DNA from: Closterium sp. NIES-65
Lineage: Eukaryota; Streptophyta; Zygnematophyceae; Desmidiales; Closteriaceae
Assembly: GCA_948144175.1 (NCBI GenBank)
Contig: CANXME010002062.1
Coordinates: 473,816 to 537,815 of the forward strand
Length of the DNA stretch: 64,000 nt
Reading direction: 5' to 3'
The position numbers and the translations under genes are program-made. Position 1 is the stretch's first letter; each line of letters starts with the position of its first letter. Positions 1 to 10,421 of this stretch are shown one piece after another. Below the pieces are notes generated by a model, which had not been told where the DNA came from, ran no database searches, and worked only from the letters and a program-made list of their open reading frames with translations.

Positions 1-956
1 CTCGGCGCCATGGACAGCCGCTTCAGGAGGTTGTAGCTGCTCGAGAGCCCCTGCATGACGTGAGTGACGTACGACGCCGTCGAGTACTGGGCGCCGGCCA
101 TCCTGATGGTGGCGAGAATTCGCCGGGCCCGGTTGCAGTAGTCGGTCGCCGTCTCCTCGTCGCCCATGCGCAGGTGCGTGAGCTGTCCCTCTAGCTGGGC
201 GATGAACAAGTCGTCAGTGACTTAATAGGTCGACTCGATGAAGTTCCACGCCCGGTGGCCGGCGTCGAGGTACTCTCGGCATCACGTCAAGGCGATCTGC
301 ACGCCCGGCGAGCAGCACCGCGAGATGACCGTGAAGGTCAACAACTGCACGGCGCGAAACTCAGCACGCAGGTTGGGGTGGTGCTCCCCCGGCGTCGCCA
401 CGGTCCCTCGGGCGAAGCCGATCAGCCCGGCCATCTCCAGCTGGGGCTCAATGGCTTCCTTCCAGGTGAGGATGTCTTGTCGACCAACGAGCGGCGGGGT
501 GACCGAGATCCTGTCCGGCGTAAACTTGAAGTAGCCGTAGCTCGGTGCAATCCCGCCCGCCGTCACCTGGGTCGCCGGCATCGGCGACAATCCACTTCGA
601 CGCCCACCGGCGTCGCCCTGCGAGGAGCCTGCAGCCGCCGACGACTGCATCCCTCGTGCCTGAACGCCGCCGCCTTAACCGGCGTGTATCACACCTCGCT
701 GCCTCGACGTGTCTCCCGCACTGCTGCCGACCTTGCCTCCACCGGCGTTGACACCCACGTCGACGCCGCCATCGTCGTTCACCGGTCGAGGAGAGGCAGG
801 CCGAGAAGGGGGGTGCTCCGCTGCCCACATGGAGCGGAGTCCTGCCTCGACGACTGCCCAGGGTATCGCCCCGTACTCCTGGGCCTCATGGCGTCTCCTC
901 GCATCCTCCAGCCGTCCCTCCAGGGTGTCCATCACCTCGGCGTCGCCTATGCGCAC
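1..956 (-). pseudogene. gag: Element E gag, degraded and partial
   Basis: Gag would form the virus-like particle and bind element RNA. Read on the minus strand, 956-675 gives an N-terminal helix-rich part (DTLEGRLEDARRRHEAQEYG), followed after a frame change by 650-282 with the gag core (TWKEAIEPQLEMAG, then LLTFTVISRCCSPGVQIAL). Bases 1-240 continue the core in another frame. The same blocks occur in the same order in element D at 52684-51650, which is the main evidence. At least two frame changes and stops make this copy non-coding. The zinc knuckle and pol are expected to lie left of the window. Confidence 0.7.
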
Positions 957-1016
957 GCTAGTAACGGCACGGCTGCCGGTCTACGAACACGATCGGTAAG
1001 TCGGCTAGACTGAACT

Positions 1017-1048
1017 ACGTCGCGGTGTCGTTCACGCTCACCGCACCA
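1017..1048 (-). promoter_or_regulatory. Element E primer-binding site
   Basis: Read on the minus strand, the bases immediately inside the LTR start TGGTGCGGTGAGCGTG, the complement of a tRNA 3' end finishing in CACCGCACCA. The acceptor-stem part is identical to that of element D (52691-52722). The T-arm part has diverged here, so this copy has lost some tRNA complementarity. Confidence 0.65.
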
Positions 1049-2096
1049 TGCGGAGATAACTGCTAAAATGGGAGCTAGGCTATGGGCTAGGCACGTGTGC
1101 TCGTGTGATCTCTGCGTTCGTTCACTTAGTCGTTTCCTTGTGTTCACGCTGCTTGCTAGTTCACGGGGAGAATTGGCAAGAGTTTCACTAGGAAAACATG
1201 ACAGTAATGGTAGCAACAACATTGGCAGCATTGACTACATTAGAGCTAGGTAGGCTGCGGGTCAACCTCCAGCGCAGCACGGTCGACCGCGCTCCAGCGC
1301 TCGCACCGCTCCAGCGTTGCAGAGTAGCGGTTCGCCAACGTTGCAGTCCACGAGGTGCCTACGCTGCAGCAAGTCGGCTGCACAGCGTTGCACTCGCAGG
1401 ACAACGGTGCAACTGCTTCGCAGGTGCGCGCAGCTGGTTGGTGTGCACTTCCTTGTCACGTGCCCAGCGCAGACGCCTGGCAGACTCCACGCCAGCGACT
1501 GCGCCCACCAGCCACGTCGACCTCGGGATACCACCCCCGAGGTCGGCCTCGCGGACTCCACCCTGGCAACACTCGCGCAGATCGCCCGGGTATCCCGGTC
1601 GACCGCGCAACCACGCCTGGCCGACCAGCGCAGTCCGTAGCTGGCCACGGATGCCCGGCGTCCCCAGTCCGGCGTACTGGCGCCCAGGATGCCTTACGAA
1701 CCCCCAGGTCGGCGTCCAGACGCCCAAGGACGCCGACCAGACGCCCAGGTCGGTGTCTAGACCCCCAGGACGCCGTGCAGACGCCTTGGGTCGGCCTCTG
1801 GCCTTCCAGAACGCCGTGCAGGCGCCCACGACGTCGACCAGGCACCCGGGTAATCATGGCGACGCCCAGCTCGGCGTCCAGCTTCCCAGGACGCCGTCTA
1901 GGCGTCCGGGACGCCAACCAGGCGTCCAGGGTGGCGTCCTCCTGCTCGGCGCCCTCTAGCCAGGCGCCCTCCAGCTTGGCGCCCTTGCAGTGGCCACCGT
2001 GCCCACTGTTGCATGTCGGCTGCAACCCCCGCACATCCGACCACAAGGTTGGCTCCGCCCAAGCGAGGACGGGGCCTTACAACACTCCCGTTGACA
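1049..2096 (-). repeat. Element E 5' LTR (1048 bp)
   Basis: The repeat begins TGCGGAGATA and ends TTGACA on the plus strand, so it has TG/CA termini. It shares three anchored blocks with the 972-bp LTRs of element D: the terminal TGCGGAGATA, a block near 1162-1195 (GGCAAGAGTTTCACTAGG), and the far end with GCCCAAGCGAGGAC. Between about 1680 and 1930 it carries short degenerate tandem repeats built on GACGCC and CCCAGG. The plus-strand reading frames across this stretch are by-products of high GC and are not genes. Confidence 0.75.
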
Positions 2097-2290
2097 CATG
2101 ATGCTATTCTTGCTGCCATGTATGCTGTGTCTACTAGTGATGAGGGTGACTGTTACCTGTGTGTTCCGCCTGACCCGGACATTGAGGCTGCTGCTCTAGG
2201 TGCTGGTGAGGCTGCTGCTCTAGGTGCTAGTGCGTCTGCTGCCCCATGTGCTCGTGAGCCTGCTCTCTCAGGTACCACGTCGGCTCAGGT
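2097..2290 (+). pseudogene. Fragment K: end of gag of an A-family copia element
   Basis: About 65 codons on the plus strand encode the join between gag and protease of the A family: AILAAMYAVSTSDEGDCYLC, then the acidic and alanine-rich spacer ending ALSGTTSAQ. The same stretch is found at 12680-12900 in A and at 28130-28320 in I. On the left it is cut by the LTR of element E; on the right it stops abruptly at an inverted junction with element B. It is a remnant of a third, mostly lost element, or the other arm of a rearranged B. Confidence 0.75.
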
Positions 2291-3649
2291 GAGCCAGCGT
2301 AAATCCTGTGCAGCCATGGCCCCTGCGTAGATCTCAGCCTCACAACTAGAGCCGAGAACAGAAGACGAGCGGGTAGACCGCCACGAAACAGAGCCGGAAC
2401 CAAGGCTGAAGGTGTAACCCTGTGACGACTGCTGCGTAGCCTGGTTGTCAGCCCAAGAAGCGTCTGCGTGACCAGTGAGGACCACTGGACTCCGCCTTCC
2501 AAGCACGAGCTCCATGCCCGACGTACTGTACAAGTAGCGCAACACCCTCTTCGCTGCAGCCATGTGCTCTGGTCATTGTCTCCCAGGAGCAACATAGCGT
2601 GCTAAGATGCTAAGAGGGTATGCAAGGTCAGGTCGAGTGCAGGTCATTAGGTACATGAGGCAGCCAACAAGCTCTGGGTACGGGCCACTCGGCTCTACGG
2701 ACTCATCTGACGGCAAAGCTAAGAGCGAGTGGCGAGTACACAGAGGAGTGGTCTGAGGCGAGGAGTACGTGAAGTCGAAGCGCTGAAGGACCTGCTGCAC
2801 CATGTGTGACTGAGTCAGGGTAATGGTGCGCCGTGCTCTGTCCCGGGTGATCTGCAAGCCAAGGTATCTGCGCAGTTCACCCAGGTCTGTGCACATGTGT
2901 CTCTTCTGCAGCTCGGACTTCACGTGGGCGAGTCCAGCAGTGTCAACAGTGGCAAAGACCAAGTGTTCGACGTGCACGAGGATGTAGAACGGCGGCAAAG
3001 AGGTGTCGGTGCGTAGAAATAGCGACGGGTCGGCAGTAGAAGGAGCAAACCCAAGAGCCGCAAGTGTAGTCCTCAGTGTGTTGTGCCACTCACGAGGCGC
3101 CTGGCGGAGACCGTAGACTGGCGGTCGGAGGCTCCACTGGGTGCAAGGAGGGAAAGTCCCAGTGAAGCCAGGTGGACGGCGCAACCAGATCTCCTCGTGC
3201 AGGCTACCCTGCAGGAAAGCAGTGCTGAAGTCAAGGGAGTGAAGCTCGTAGTCACGCTGAGCGGCTACGTGTAGCAGCACCCGAAGAGTGGTCATCTTCG
3301 GGGTGGGAGAGAAGGTCTGAAAGTAGTCAACTCCCTGCCGCTGACTGAAGCCTCGAGCCACGTAACGTGCCTTGAAGACAGGCAGAGAACTCGGCGGCCG
3401 CTTCACCCTGAAAATCCACATGCCTCTGACGATGTTCGCCCCAGGTGGGGGAACCTCGTCCACGTAGGTGCCTGTGGACTTCCAGGAAGCCATCTCTGCA
3501 TCCATGGCTGACTTCCATAGAGAGGAGTAGGGACTCTCTATCGCCTCTGCGTAAGAGCGCGGAGTCCGGATGGCTGGTGCATCCGGGTCTCCCTCAGGGG
3601 CAATCAGCATGGACACGAGATGAGGCAAAGCAGCAGCAAAACACTAGAA
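2291..3649 (-). pseudogene. pol: Element B reverse transcriptase / RNase H, broken
   Basis: The open stretch 3628-2573 encodes a copia RT (RVT_2): GMWIFRVKRP, KARYVARGFSQRQGVDYFQT, LDFSTAFLQGSLHEEIWLRR, then LGLQITRD. It ends with a stop after ARYVAPGRQ. RNase H resumes in another frame at 2563-2291 (GHADASWADNQ, SSCEAEIYAGAMAAQ). The catalytic YVDD box, intact in C and I, reads HVEH here (minus strand 2974-2963), so the enzyme would be inactive. An in-frame TAG sits just upstream at about 3649, where C, H and J have CAG. RNase H is cut by the K/B junction. Confidence 0.85.
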
Positions 3650-5391
3650 CTCCTCCTGCCTGTCCTCAAGGACGTCCGTGCTCACTCACCTTCGACGGAC
3701 GGAGGACAGACAGACTCAGACTCAGCAACAAGACTAGCGGCGTAGTCTTGACGACAGCGAACAGCAAAGTCGACAAGCTCAGCAACCAAGGCAGACGCAG
3801 CAGTGGACTCAAAGGAAGGGATCAGTGACAGCAGTAGCCAAGAGACGTGTGACAGTAGGACTGGCAGCACGAAGAAAGTCAGACTCCAGGTCAGCAAGAG
3901 CAGGAAGAGAGAACTCTGGGGGAGACGGCAAAGGGACACGTAGTGGAGTAGTGGAAGGACGCAGTGCCATCTGGTGTGTGCCCGGGACCACAGGACGACG
4001 CTGACGCGGAACACGACGACTAGTGCGAGCAGCACGAACAGGCGACGCAGGACGAGACGCAGGCTCACGACGCTCAGCAAGACCTCCAGTAGGACCAGTG
4101 TAGGGAGAGGGAGCAGGCAGTGGGGAGGCGGGATGTAACTGTGACTCGGACTGGATAGGCAGTGGACTTTCTAAGGAAGGAGCAGGACCAGTAGAGGGCG
4201 GAAGACCAAGAACCTGCTCAAGGAGCGGAACGAAGTACGGCCGCCGCCGCGCAGCACCTCCACAACCAGCAGGGACAGTACCAGCACCCCCAGGGTCGGC
4301 CATGACTCCAGCAACTCCACCGGCTCCAGGAGCAGCTACTCCAGCACCTACAGGAGCACCGGCAACAGCAGCACCTCCAGCTCCAGCACCTCCAGTAGCT
4401 CCAGCTCCAGCAGGAACACTAGGAAGACCCAACAGCCCCAGCTTCAGAACCTCCAGCAGCACCTACTCCAGCAGCACCGCCAGCACCAGCACCGCCTGCA
4501 GCTCCAGCACCAGGAGCACCCCCAGGCCTAGTAGCTCCAGTACCTCCAGTACGAGCACCTCTGGGACCCGTGGCGTCAGCACCCTCAGCAGCAATAGAAC
4601 CTCCAGCCCCAGCGGAACCTCCAGCTCAAGCAGCACAGCTCCAGCGCCGAGCAAACCACTCGCGCAGCTCCTGTGGAGAGGGTAGCTCCCGCCGGGACGA
4701 ACCACCCAGGGGACCTCCAGACACCGCACCTGCCCGACTCCACACGAGCAGGCCCAGCACCCTCAGGCTCCTCACCCCAAGTCGCAGCACCCCCAGGCTC
4801 AGCACCCCCAGACTCAGCACCCTCAGGCTCAGCACCCCCAGACTCCACACCCGCAGGCTCACCACCCCCAGCAGCACCAGAGTCAACACCTACCTCGTCA
4901 GGCTCGACTGCGTCTACCTGGGACACACCTGAGGGGGCAGGACCCTGATGGGGAAGGGGGTCTACCGAGGGAGGACCTGGCGCAAGGAAGAGTGGCGGCG
5001 GAGGGAGGGGGGCAGTGCGGTAGGGGAAGAGACGGTAGTAAGGAACCGACTCGTCAAACATGACGTCCTGGAAGGACAGAATACAGCGCGAGGTGGGGTG
5101 GTAAAACTGCCAACTAGGTGCATCAGGGGGGAAGCCAAGGAAGGTGCAAGGAACCGCACGGGGGGACAGCTTGTCTGTAGACAAGTCGCGGACAAAAACT
5201 CGAGATCCCCGGACACGGAACGCAGACGCATCGCCAACCTTCCCTGTCCACCGCAGAGTAGGGGAGGTCTCCGGCAAGGAGACCCGGGGCTGAAGGTTGA
5301 TCTGATGTGCCGTGTACTGAACCGCGAACGGCCACAGAAAATGGGGAGCAGCCGCATGGATCATGGACGTACGAGCGACGTCCATGACCAT
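3650..5391 (-). pseudogene. pol: Element B integrase C-terminal half and repeat linker
   Basis: Minus-strand 5391-4585 encodes the integrase C-terminal half (MVMDVARTSMIHAAAPHFLW, then GKVGDASAFRVRGSRVFVRD and the FLGFPPDAPSWQFYHPTSR block). It runs into a linker made of repeated EPGGAESGGAEPEGAE-type units encoded by a 15-bp minisatellite (about 4930-4740). The motif SPQELREWFARRW follows in a shifted frame. The rest of the linker (4462-3682) is Ala/Gly/Pro-rich and then Ser/Pro-rich, with several frame changes. Such spacers between integrase and RT are normally poorly conserved in copia polyproteins; here the repeat content is extreme. Confidence 0.75.
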
Positions 5392-6636
5392 GCCAATGCG
5401 GCGCTCAGCAATCTCATTTTGCTGTGGAGAGGCCGGAAGCGTGAAGGTTTGGTGGATGCCCAGTGCATGACAGGAAGGCTCCCAGACGGGCAGAGGAAAA
5501 CTCCCTTCCTCTGTGAGAGTGCAGACGCAGAACAGGAAAGTCCGAGCCGAAAATCTCTCTGAGCTGGAGACGAGCCGCGCGGAATCCAGTCGATCAACAC
5601 CTCAATGACGTCACCCTTGCTGCGCAAGGGGAACACCATGGTGTAACGCGAGTAGTCGTCAACCACCAACAGGAAGTAACGCTCGTGACCCTGGCCACGA
5701 ACGCGGGCGGGGCCCCACACGTCCATGTGAAGAGTCTGCAGGGGAGCCTCTGTCGGAGGAAACTCGGAGGAAGTGAGGGGCGGCGCGCTGCCGCCCCTCG
5801 ACGCAGGGAACGCAGGTAAGGGCAGGCCCCAGAGGGAGGGGAGGGAGGGACCGGGGGAGACCAGAGACAAGAACACGGGAGGCCATGCCTCGGAGACGAG
5901 GCAGGGAGGGGTGACCAAGGCGGTGGTGCCAAAGGAGAGTATGGTGAGATAGGAGACGACACGAGCAGGGGGCAGACTCAAGACCAGACCTGGACGCTGC
6001 AACAAACACCTGACCCGACGCAGCTACCTGACCAGACTCAGCAGCCGGAGGAGACTCAGTAGTCAGTGTGTACACGCTCGACCCTGGCTGATAGGTAAAC
6101 GTGGCCAAGTGTCGGCCCGTCCGAGCAAACGTATAGTGGGTCACTCGCTGACTCGCAGGAGTGAACTGGTCAACCCCCCCATCCTGTAGGTCAGCACCAC
6201 TCACTAGGTTCATAGAGAACGAGGGGAGGTAAAGACCTAAGAGGGTGCCAGAAGGGGCCGCCGGACACGATAAGACAGTGGAGAAGTGGGCAAGGACAGG
6301 ACCCCAAGAGGGGTCTGCCAACGAGACTGCAACCGGCCGACTAAGCGGCGTGAGTGTGGTGCGGTCTCGAAAGAAGGAGCGGGAAGCACCCGAGTCAAGG
6401 GTGAAAGTGTGCAAAGCCTGAGCCGACGTGGTACCTGAGAGAGCAGACTCACCTGCACCTGGGGCAGCAGACGCACTAGCACCTAGAGCAGCAGCCTCAC
6501 CAGCACCTGGGGCAGCAGACGCACTAGCACCTAGAGCAGCAGCCTCACCAGCACCTAGAGCAGTAGCCTCAATGCCCGGGTCAGGCAGAACACACAGGTA
6601 AGAGTCACCCTCATCACTAGTAGACAGAACATACAT
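5361..6636 (-). pseudogene. pol: Element B protease, HHCC and integrase core
   Basis: Reading from 6636 downward gives the gag tail (MYVLSTSDEGDSYLCVLPDP), a repeated AALGAS spacer, then the aspartic protease motif TLDSGASRSFF. The GAG-pre-integrase zinc module follows (LLWHHRLGHPSLPRLRG, then CVPCVEGRQ), so H-x4-H and C-x2-C are present. The integrase core starts in another frame with LHMDVWGPARVRG and FLLVVDDYSRYTMVFPLRSKG in 6005-5361. The second catalytic Asp region is destroyed by frameshifts. Protease would release gag and pol products and integrase would insert the cDNA, but the frame changes prevent a joined product. Confidence 0.8.
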
Positions 6637-7960
6637 GGCAGCAAGAATAGCATCATAATCAAGATCAAAGATAGCAACCCCCGACCTAAGCAGCTCGCCC
6701 CAGCGAGGGATCTCAGTGGCGTTAGGGAATTGGAGACGACAGGCGTCCGTCAGGCGGCCGAAGCAGCGCTGAGTGGTGTGCGGGCCACCGCACGGCTCAC
6801 CAGTGCGGTCGCCGGTACGCAGGACGTAGGCATAGGGACCAGCACCCCCACCCCGCTGACGCGCAGCTTACCACTCACGAAGCTGCTTGGGGGGCAGGGT
6901 CTCACGAGTGTGCTCCTGCTGCTGGCGCTGACCACCACCGAAGCTGCCCCGCTGCACAGAGCCACCCCGACCAGCTCCACCGCCGCTGCCGCCACCGCCG
7001 CCTCCTCCGCTCCCACCGCCACTACCGCCGCCGCCTCCGCCTCCACCGCCACCACCGAAGCCCCCACCCCCGCCACCACTCCCACCCCCACCCCCACCCC
7101 CTCCGCCGCCTCCACCGCCACCTCCACCACCACCTCCACTTACCCCGCCAGCTCCTCCAGCGCCCTTGCCTCCCTTGTCGTTGCTGTTGCGACGTCTCCC
7201 GCTAGGGGCAGACGCAGCGCCGACCGACTCGGTGCCAACGACTCGTCGACCGCAGCAGCAGAGGCAACAGAGGGCAAAAGGGGGGAGGGGGAGCACCCCT
7301 CAAAGAAGGGGGCACGAAGGTCACTACGAGAGGCTCCTACAACGACTATACTCTTCTCAGCTACCAGGATGCGCTCCTCGAGGAGGTCAACGGTGAGTAT
7401 GGTGGGGCAAGCAGAGAGGAAGTGGTCCCTGACCGAGCGAAGGGAGTCAGGGAGCCGGGTGACTAGGTAGAATAGGGTGATGTACATGGGGGGGGGGGGT
7501 TCTTGGCGCAGAACTCAGCAGGAAGCGCAGCGCGGTAGCGGGTGTCACTAGTGCGGAGGTGCATTATGAGGTCAGCGACTGTGGGAAAGGCGGCGAGGTC
7601 AGGGAACAGGTACGTCAGCATGAGGCGGCTAAGGGCAGCAGTGGCAGGGAAAGAGTAGTGTGCAACTACAGCATCGTACAAGGTCTTAGCACTCTTGTAC
7701 TGACTAAAGTGCGCGCGCTCAGTGGACGGCATGTGATTACGCACAGCAAGACGGGCAGCAGCATCGCGTGTGGCCCACTGTGAGCGAACAGTACTGTCAG
7801 TATCGGCAGCAGGGGCAGTAGAGGCGCCAGACGTGAGATCGAACAGTGAGAGACCATCTTTTCTATCGCATTGCAGGAAAAGCTGAAGATCATCGACCCA
7901 GACCTCAAAGTCGACAGCGCGACCCTCAGCATCAAAGGTGAGCACAATTGGGGTAGCCAT
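6637..7960 (-). pseudogene. gag: Element B gag with poly-glycine tract
   Basis: The gag ATG is at 7960-7958 in the context MATPIVLTFDAEGRAVDFEV, matching the gag start of A, C and H. The core runs through WVDDLQLFLQCDRKDGLSLF and ALSRLMLTYLFPDLAAFPTV. It breaks at a run of 12 C (minus strand, near 7490), two more than in the unbroken frame of element C. Downstream in another frame are SIVVVGASRSDLRAPFFEG and then a glycine-only stretch (minus strand 7140-6960). The finger region near 6850-6750 shows the family's TYVLRTGD type. Confidence 0.8.
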
Positions 7961-7963
7961 GAT

Positions 7964-7998
<35 letters not shown>

Positions 7999-8360
7999 GG
8001 GCGCGGCTCAGCGGTGCTCTTACCAGGGGCCGGTGGGTAGAGGTCCGCAAGTGGTGGGGCAGGGCCGAGGTGCGCCGGCAAGAACAGGGCCGCGACAGGG
8101 CGGCAGACGAGGGCTGCGCCTCGGCTGCAAGGGTAGGGCCGGAATGGCGGCGGCGGCTGTCACGGCAGTTGCAGCGGCGGTTGTCTCAGCAGGAGCGGCG
8201 GCGGCTGTCACGGCAGCAGCAGCGGCGGCGACCGACCGTGGAGGAAGCAGCAGCGGCAGCAGGCGCGACGGCAGCTGCTGCTGGGGCGGCGACGACGGGG
8301 CGGCAGGGCCGTGAAGAGCCGGGGAGGGGCCGCGAAGGGGCCGCGAAGAGCCGCGAAGAG
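7961..8360 (-). other. Element B 5' leader: CAG run and GC-rich repeats
   Basis: Upstream of the gag ATG is an uninterrupted AGC/GCT run (7962-7999), then GC-rich DNA dominated by GGCGGC and CAGCAG words. Leaders of A, C, H and J have the same character but a different repeat unit. No LTR or primer site is recognisable. The overlapping open frames here are compositional. Confidence 0.55.
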
Positions 8361-9048
8361 ACTTTCATTTGTGCGATTACGTTTGGAAGCAACTCCTCTG
8401 GCGTTCTATCAGTTGCACAGACGGGCGACATGGCAACGTGCGCTGCCACTTCTGTGGGAGCCATGGCCGTGCCTCCAACAGTTGCTGGCCGGGCCAAGTA
8501 GAAAGGAAGACACAGGGAGCACTCTGTAACGGCATTACAGGTGTTTCACAGCACACCACCTCTCTTCTCTGTAAATGCTTGAGGAGGTGAAGCGTTTAGC
8601 CTGCATACTGTATGCGTTGATGTGTGGTGGTTTGGGGCTGAAGTTCTTTGCCTCAATACCAACCAGCCGTTGAGTTGTTTAGTTCTTAGAACGTCTTGTC
8701 TTGCTCCTTTAATAAGGAAGGAGGTTTTAGCCCCAAGCAATGTTGTGGTTTTGGTTGCAATCGTTGTCCATTTACTGTAACCTCTCTGGATAACACCATG
8801 TGTGTTGTCTTGCTTTTGTTGCTTTTTGTCACCTGTTGCAGCAAACCAAGTTTTATTAGCACAAGTCATTCCCTGAAACTAGGGTGACAGAGTTGACATC
8901 ATAATTTCGCCCACCCCGCAAGCACACTGTAGGAAGAATTCCCTTTTCTCGTATGAATCTTTTTGTCATTTGCAATGCGGAGCGGTACCCAGCGCGAAGC
9001 AACAGAAGTCAACAGTGCAGCACTACAGTACATGGGTACCAGTGGAGG
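8361..9048. other. Host strip left of the kinase exon, no gene recognised
   Basis: Base composition drops sharply from the retroelement leader to a balanced, T-rich sequence. I see no open frame with a recognisable product and no repeat boundary. Because the kinase exon to the right is read leftwards, this stretch may include its 3' UTR. Some of it could also be another unrecognised gene. Confidence 0.4.
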
Positions 9049-9430
9049 TCAGATGGTGAGTGCTAGTGTCCTTTCCCCAGGAAAGCTTGACCAGTTTGAC
9101 TCCGCTTGACCTGTGGAAGGAGGGAGATGGCTCCAGAGAGTTGACTGGCTGGCAGTGCCTCCTGTGAATCCACTCTCAGGAAACCGGGTGGCAGAGGAAT
9201 ACCCTCCTGCTGCACTGCTGGCACGACTGGCAAGCAAGCCATCAGCAGCACCTTCTATGGGTAACACCCAAAGGTGGTACCTGATGCCGTGCAGTGCAGA
9301 TACCACTTGCCTCACGTCGGGACGGAATGAGGGGTGCTCTGCCGTGCACCAGAGCGCCACCCGCAGAAACGTGCCAAATGTATCCTCCAGCTTCGCCACC
9401 ACCTTCCGTGCACTCACTTCCCCACCAGCA
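9049..9430 (-). CDS. C-terminal exon of a receptor-like protein kinase (partial)
   Basis: The frame ending at TGA 9051-9049 encodes ARKVVAKLEDTFGTF, then LRVALWCTAEHPSFRPDVRQ followed by VVSALHG, and then a 70-residue Ser/Gly-rich tail. This is the classical end of a plant receptor-like kinase catalytic domain (subdomain XI): a hydrophobic ALxCT, then PSxRPxMxxVVxxL. The exon probably begins at an AG acceptor near 9430 (CTGCAG on the minus strand). Upstream in the same frame only a repeated Gly/Ala/Cys/Asp stretch encoded by a minisatellite is found, which I take as intron. The rest of the kinase and any receptor part are not seen nearby; element A (10292-25103) lies to the right and may separate this exon from the rest. 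It may be a fragment. Confidence 0.6.
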
Positions 9431-9711
9431 CCTGCAGCATCACAACCAGCCCCAGCACCATCACAACCAGCCCCAGCAGCATCACAACCAGCCCCAGCAG
9501 CAGCACAACCAGCAGTGAAACAAAACACCGTTCAATGCAGCAGCAGCAGCAGCAGCACAACCAGCAGTGAACCAAACACCGTTCAATGCAGCAGCAGCAG
9601 CAGCAGCACAACCAGCAGTGAAACAAAACACCGTTCAATAGAGCAGAAGCAGCAGCAGCAGCACAACCAGCAATGAGACAAAACACTGTTCAATGCAGCA
9701 GCAGCAGCAGA
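9425..9711. repeat. CAG-rich minisatellite
   Basis: A 15-bp unit (ACCAGCCCCAGCAGCATCACA-like, minor variants) repeats at 9437-9510. It is followed by about four copies of a unit of roughly 52 bp at 9511-9711. Each larger unit holds the word ACCGTTCAATG followed by a CAG run and CACAACCAGCA. All frames stay partly open, which generates false reading frames on both strands. Confidence 0.8.
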
Positions 9712-9835
9712 AGAAGAAGAAGAAGAAGAAGAAGAAGAAGAAGAAGAAGAAGAAGAAGAAGAAGAAGAAGAAGAAGAAGAAGAAGAAGAAGAAGAAGAAG
9801 AAGAAGAAGAAGAAGAAGAAGAAGAAGAAGAAGAA
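9711..9835. repeat. (AAG)n microsatellite, about 41 units
   Basis: An uninterrupted AAG/CTT triplet run of about 125 bp. The plus strand is pure purine, so triplex (H-DNA) formation is possible. It directly follows the CAG minisatellite. The poly-Arg, poly-Ser and poly-Phe frames over it are artefacts. Confidence 0.95.
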
Positions 9836-10291
9836 ACACCGTTGCAAAGAAGCACAGCTGGCTTAGCATCCACCTGAAAATGGAGAAGCTCAGAGAGTTT
9901 GGGGTCGACAGCAGCGGAGAGGCCGTGCGGGCCGAAGGCGAGGTGCAGTACGGCCTAGCTGAGCGGCACTCCCTAAATGAGGGGCGGCTGCCCCGTGGCC
10001 AGCTGCAGCAGCACTACCCCGAAACTAACACGTCACTGCGCTCCGTCAGCACCCCGCAAAGTGCGGGTCGATGTAGCCCTGACAGTAGGAGGGGGAAGAG
10101 GGTTGGGGGAGGAGGTTTGGGGGGGGGTGGGGACTGCAGTCGATGATGTAGCCTCGAGGGAATGGGGGAAGCGGGGTTGGAGCAGGGGAGAGATGGGTGT
10201 TGACGGCATAGTGAGTTGACTGTGCAAAGTGTGGTTCGATGTCGACACCATCACAGAGGGGGAGGGCGGCGGAGGAGAGCAGGGGCAAGGG
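9836..10291. other. Host strip with G-rich purine tract, target of element A
   Basis: No gene recognised. From 10085 to 10291 the plus strand is dominated by G-runs (GGAGGGGGAAGAGGG, GGGGGGGGGTGGGG, GGGGGAGGGCGG) capable of G-quadruplex formation. Element A is inserted at its right edge; the target-site copy AAGGG is 10287-10291. Confidence 0.6.
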
Positions 10292-10421
10292 TGTCAGAAC
10301 ATTATAGCTTATGCTTTTGTGTAGGCTGTAGTGGGGTAGCCCATATGGGGTACAACCCAATTAGGGTTAGTACTTGTACCCAACTCTTTCATAGTGCATT
10401 CATTCTCGTTCTCTTTTCTCA
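10292..10421 (+). repeat. Element A 5' LTR (130 bp)
   Basis: Begins TGTCAGAACATTATAGC and ends CTCTTTTCTCA. At 130 bp it is very short for a copia LTR, leaving little room for U3, R and U5. The same family of LTR is found in C, H and J and as the solo LTR. Confidence 0.93.

Larger units (their letters stand above)
1..2096 (-). mobile_element. Element E: Ty1/copia-like retrotransposon, 5' part
   Basis: This is the 5' end of a minus-strand copia element. It consists of a 1048-bp LTR, a primer-binding site complementary to a tRNA 3' end, and a gag region that continues past the left edge. Gag, primer site and both LTR ends match the complete element D (46921-53694), so E and D belong to one family; the central LTR sequence has diverged. 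After the LTR end at 2096 the next five bases are CATGA, the expected right-hand target-site copy. The left-hand copy lies outside the window. Confidence 0.8.
2291..8360 (-). mobile_element. Element B: truncated A-family copia retrotransposon
   Basis: The order on the minus strand is leader (8360-7961), gag, protease, integrase, linker, reverse transcriptase and RNase H. The 3' end is cut inside RNase H at the junction with fragment K, so the RNase H tail, 3' UTR and 3' LTR are missing. No short LTR of the A, C or H type is found at the 5' end either; the GC-rich leader fades into unrelated DNA near 8360, so that limit is approximate. With no LTR or target-site copies the element is dead and probably old or rearranged. 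Confidence 0.8.

Noticed and set aside
255-1013. Long plus-strand frame of 252 codons at the left edge
   Set aside because: It is the antisense of element E's gag, with biased composition and no domain. The minus strand matches element D gag.
9673-10146. Plus-strand frame with a 47-residue Arg run
   Set aside because: Produced by the AAG microsatellite read in the AGA frame; no conserved sequence on either side.
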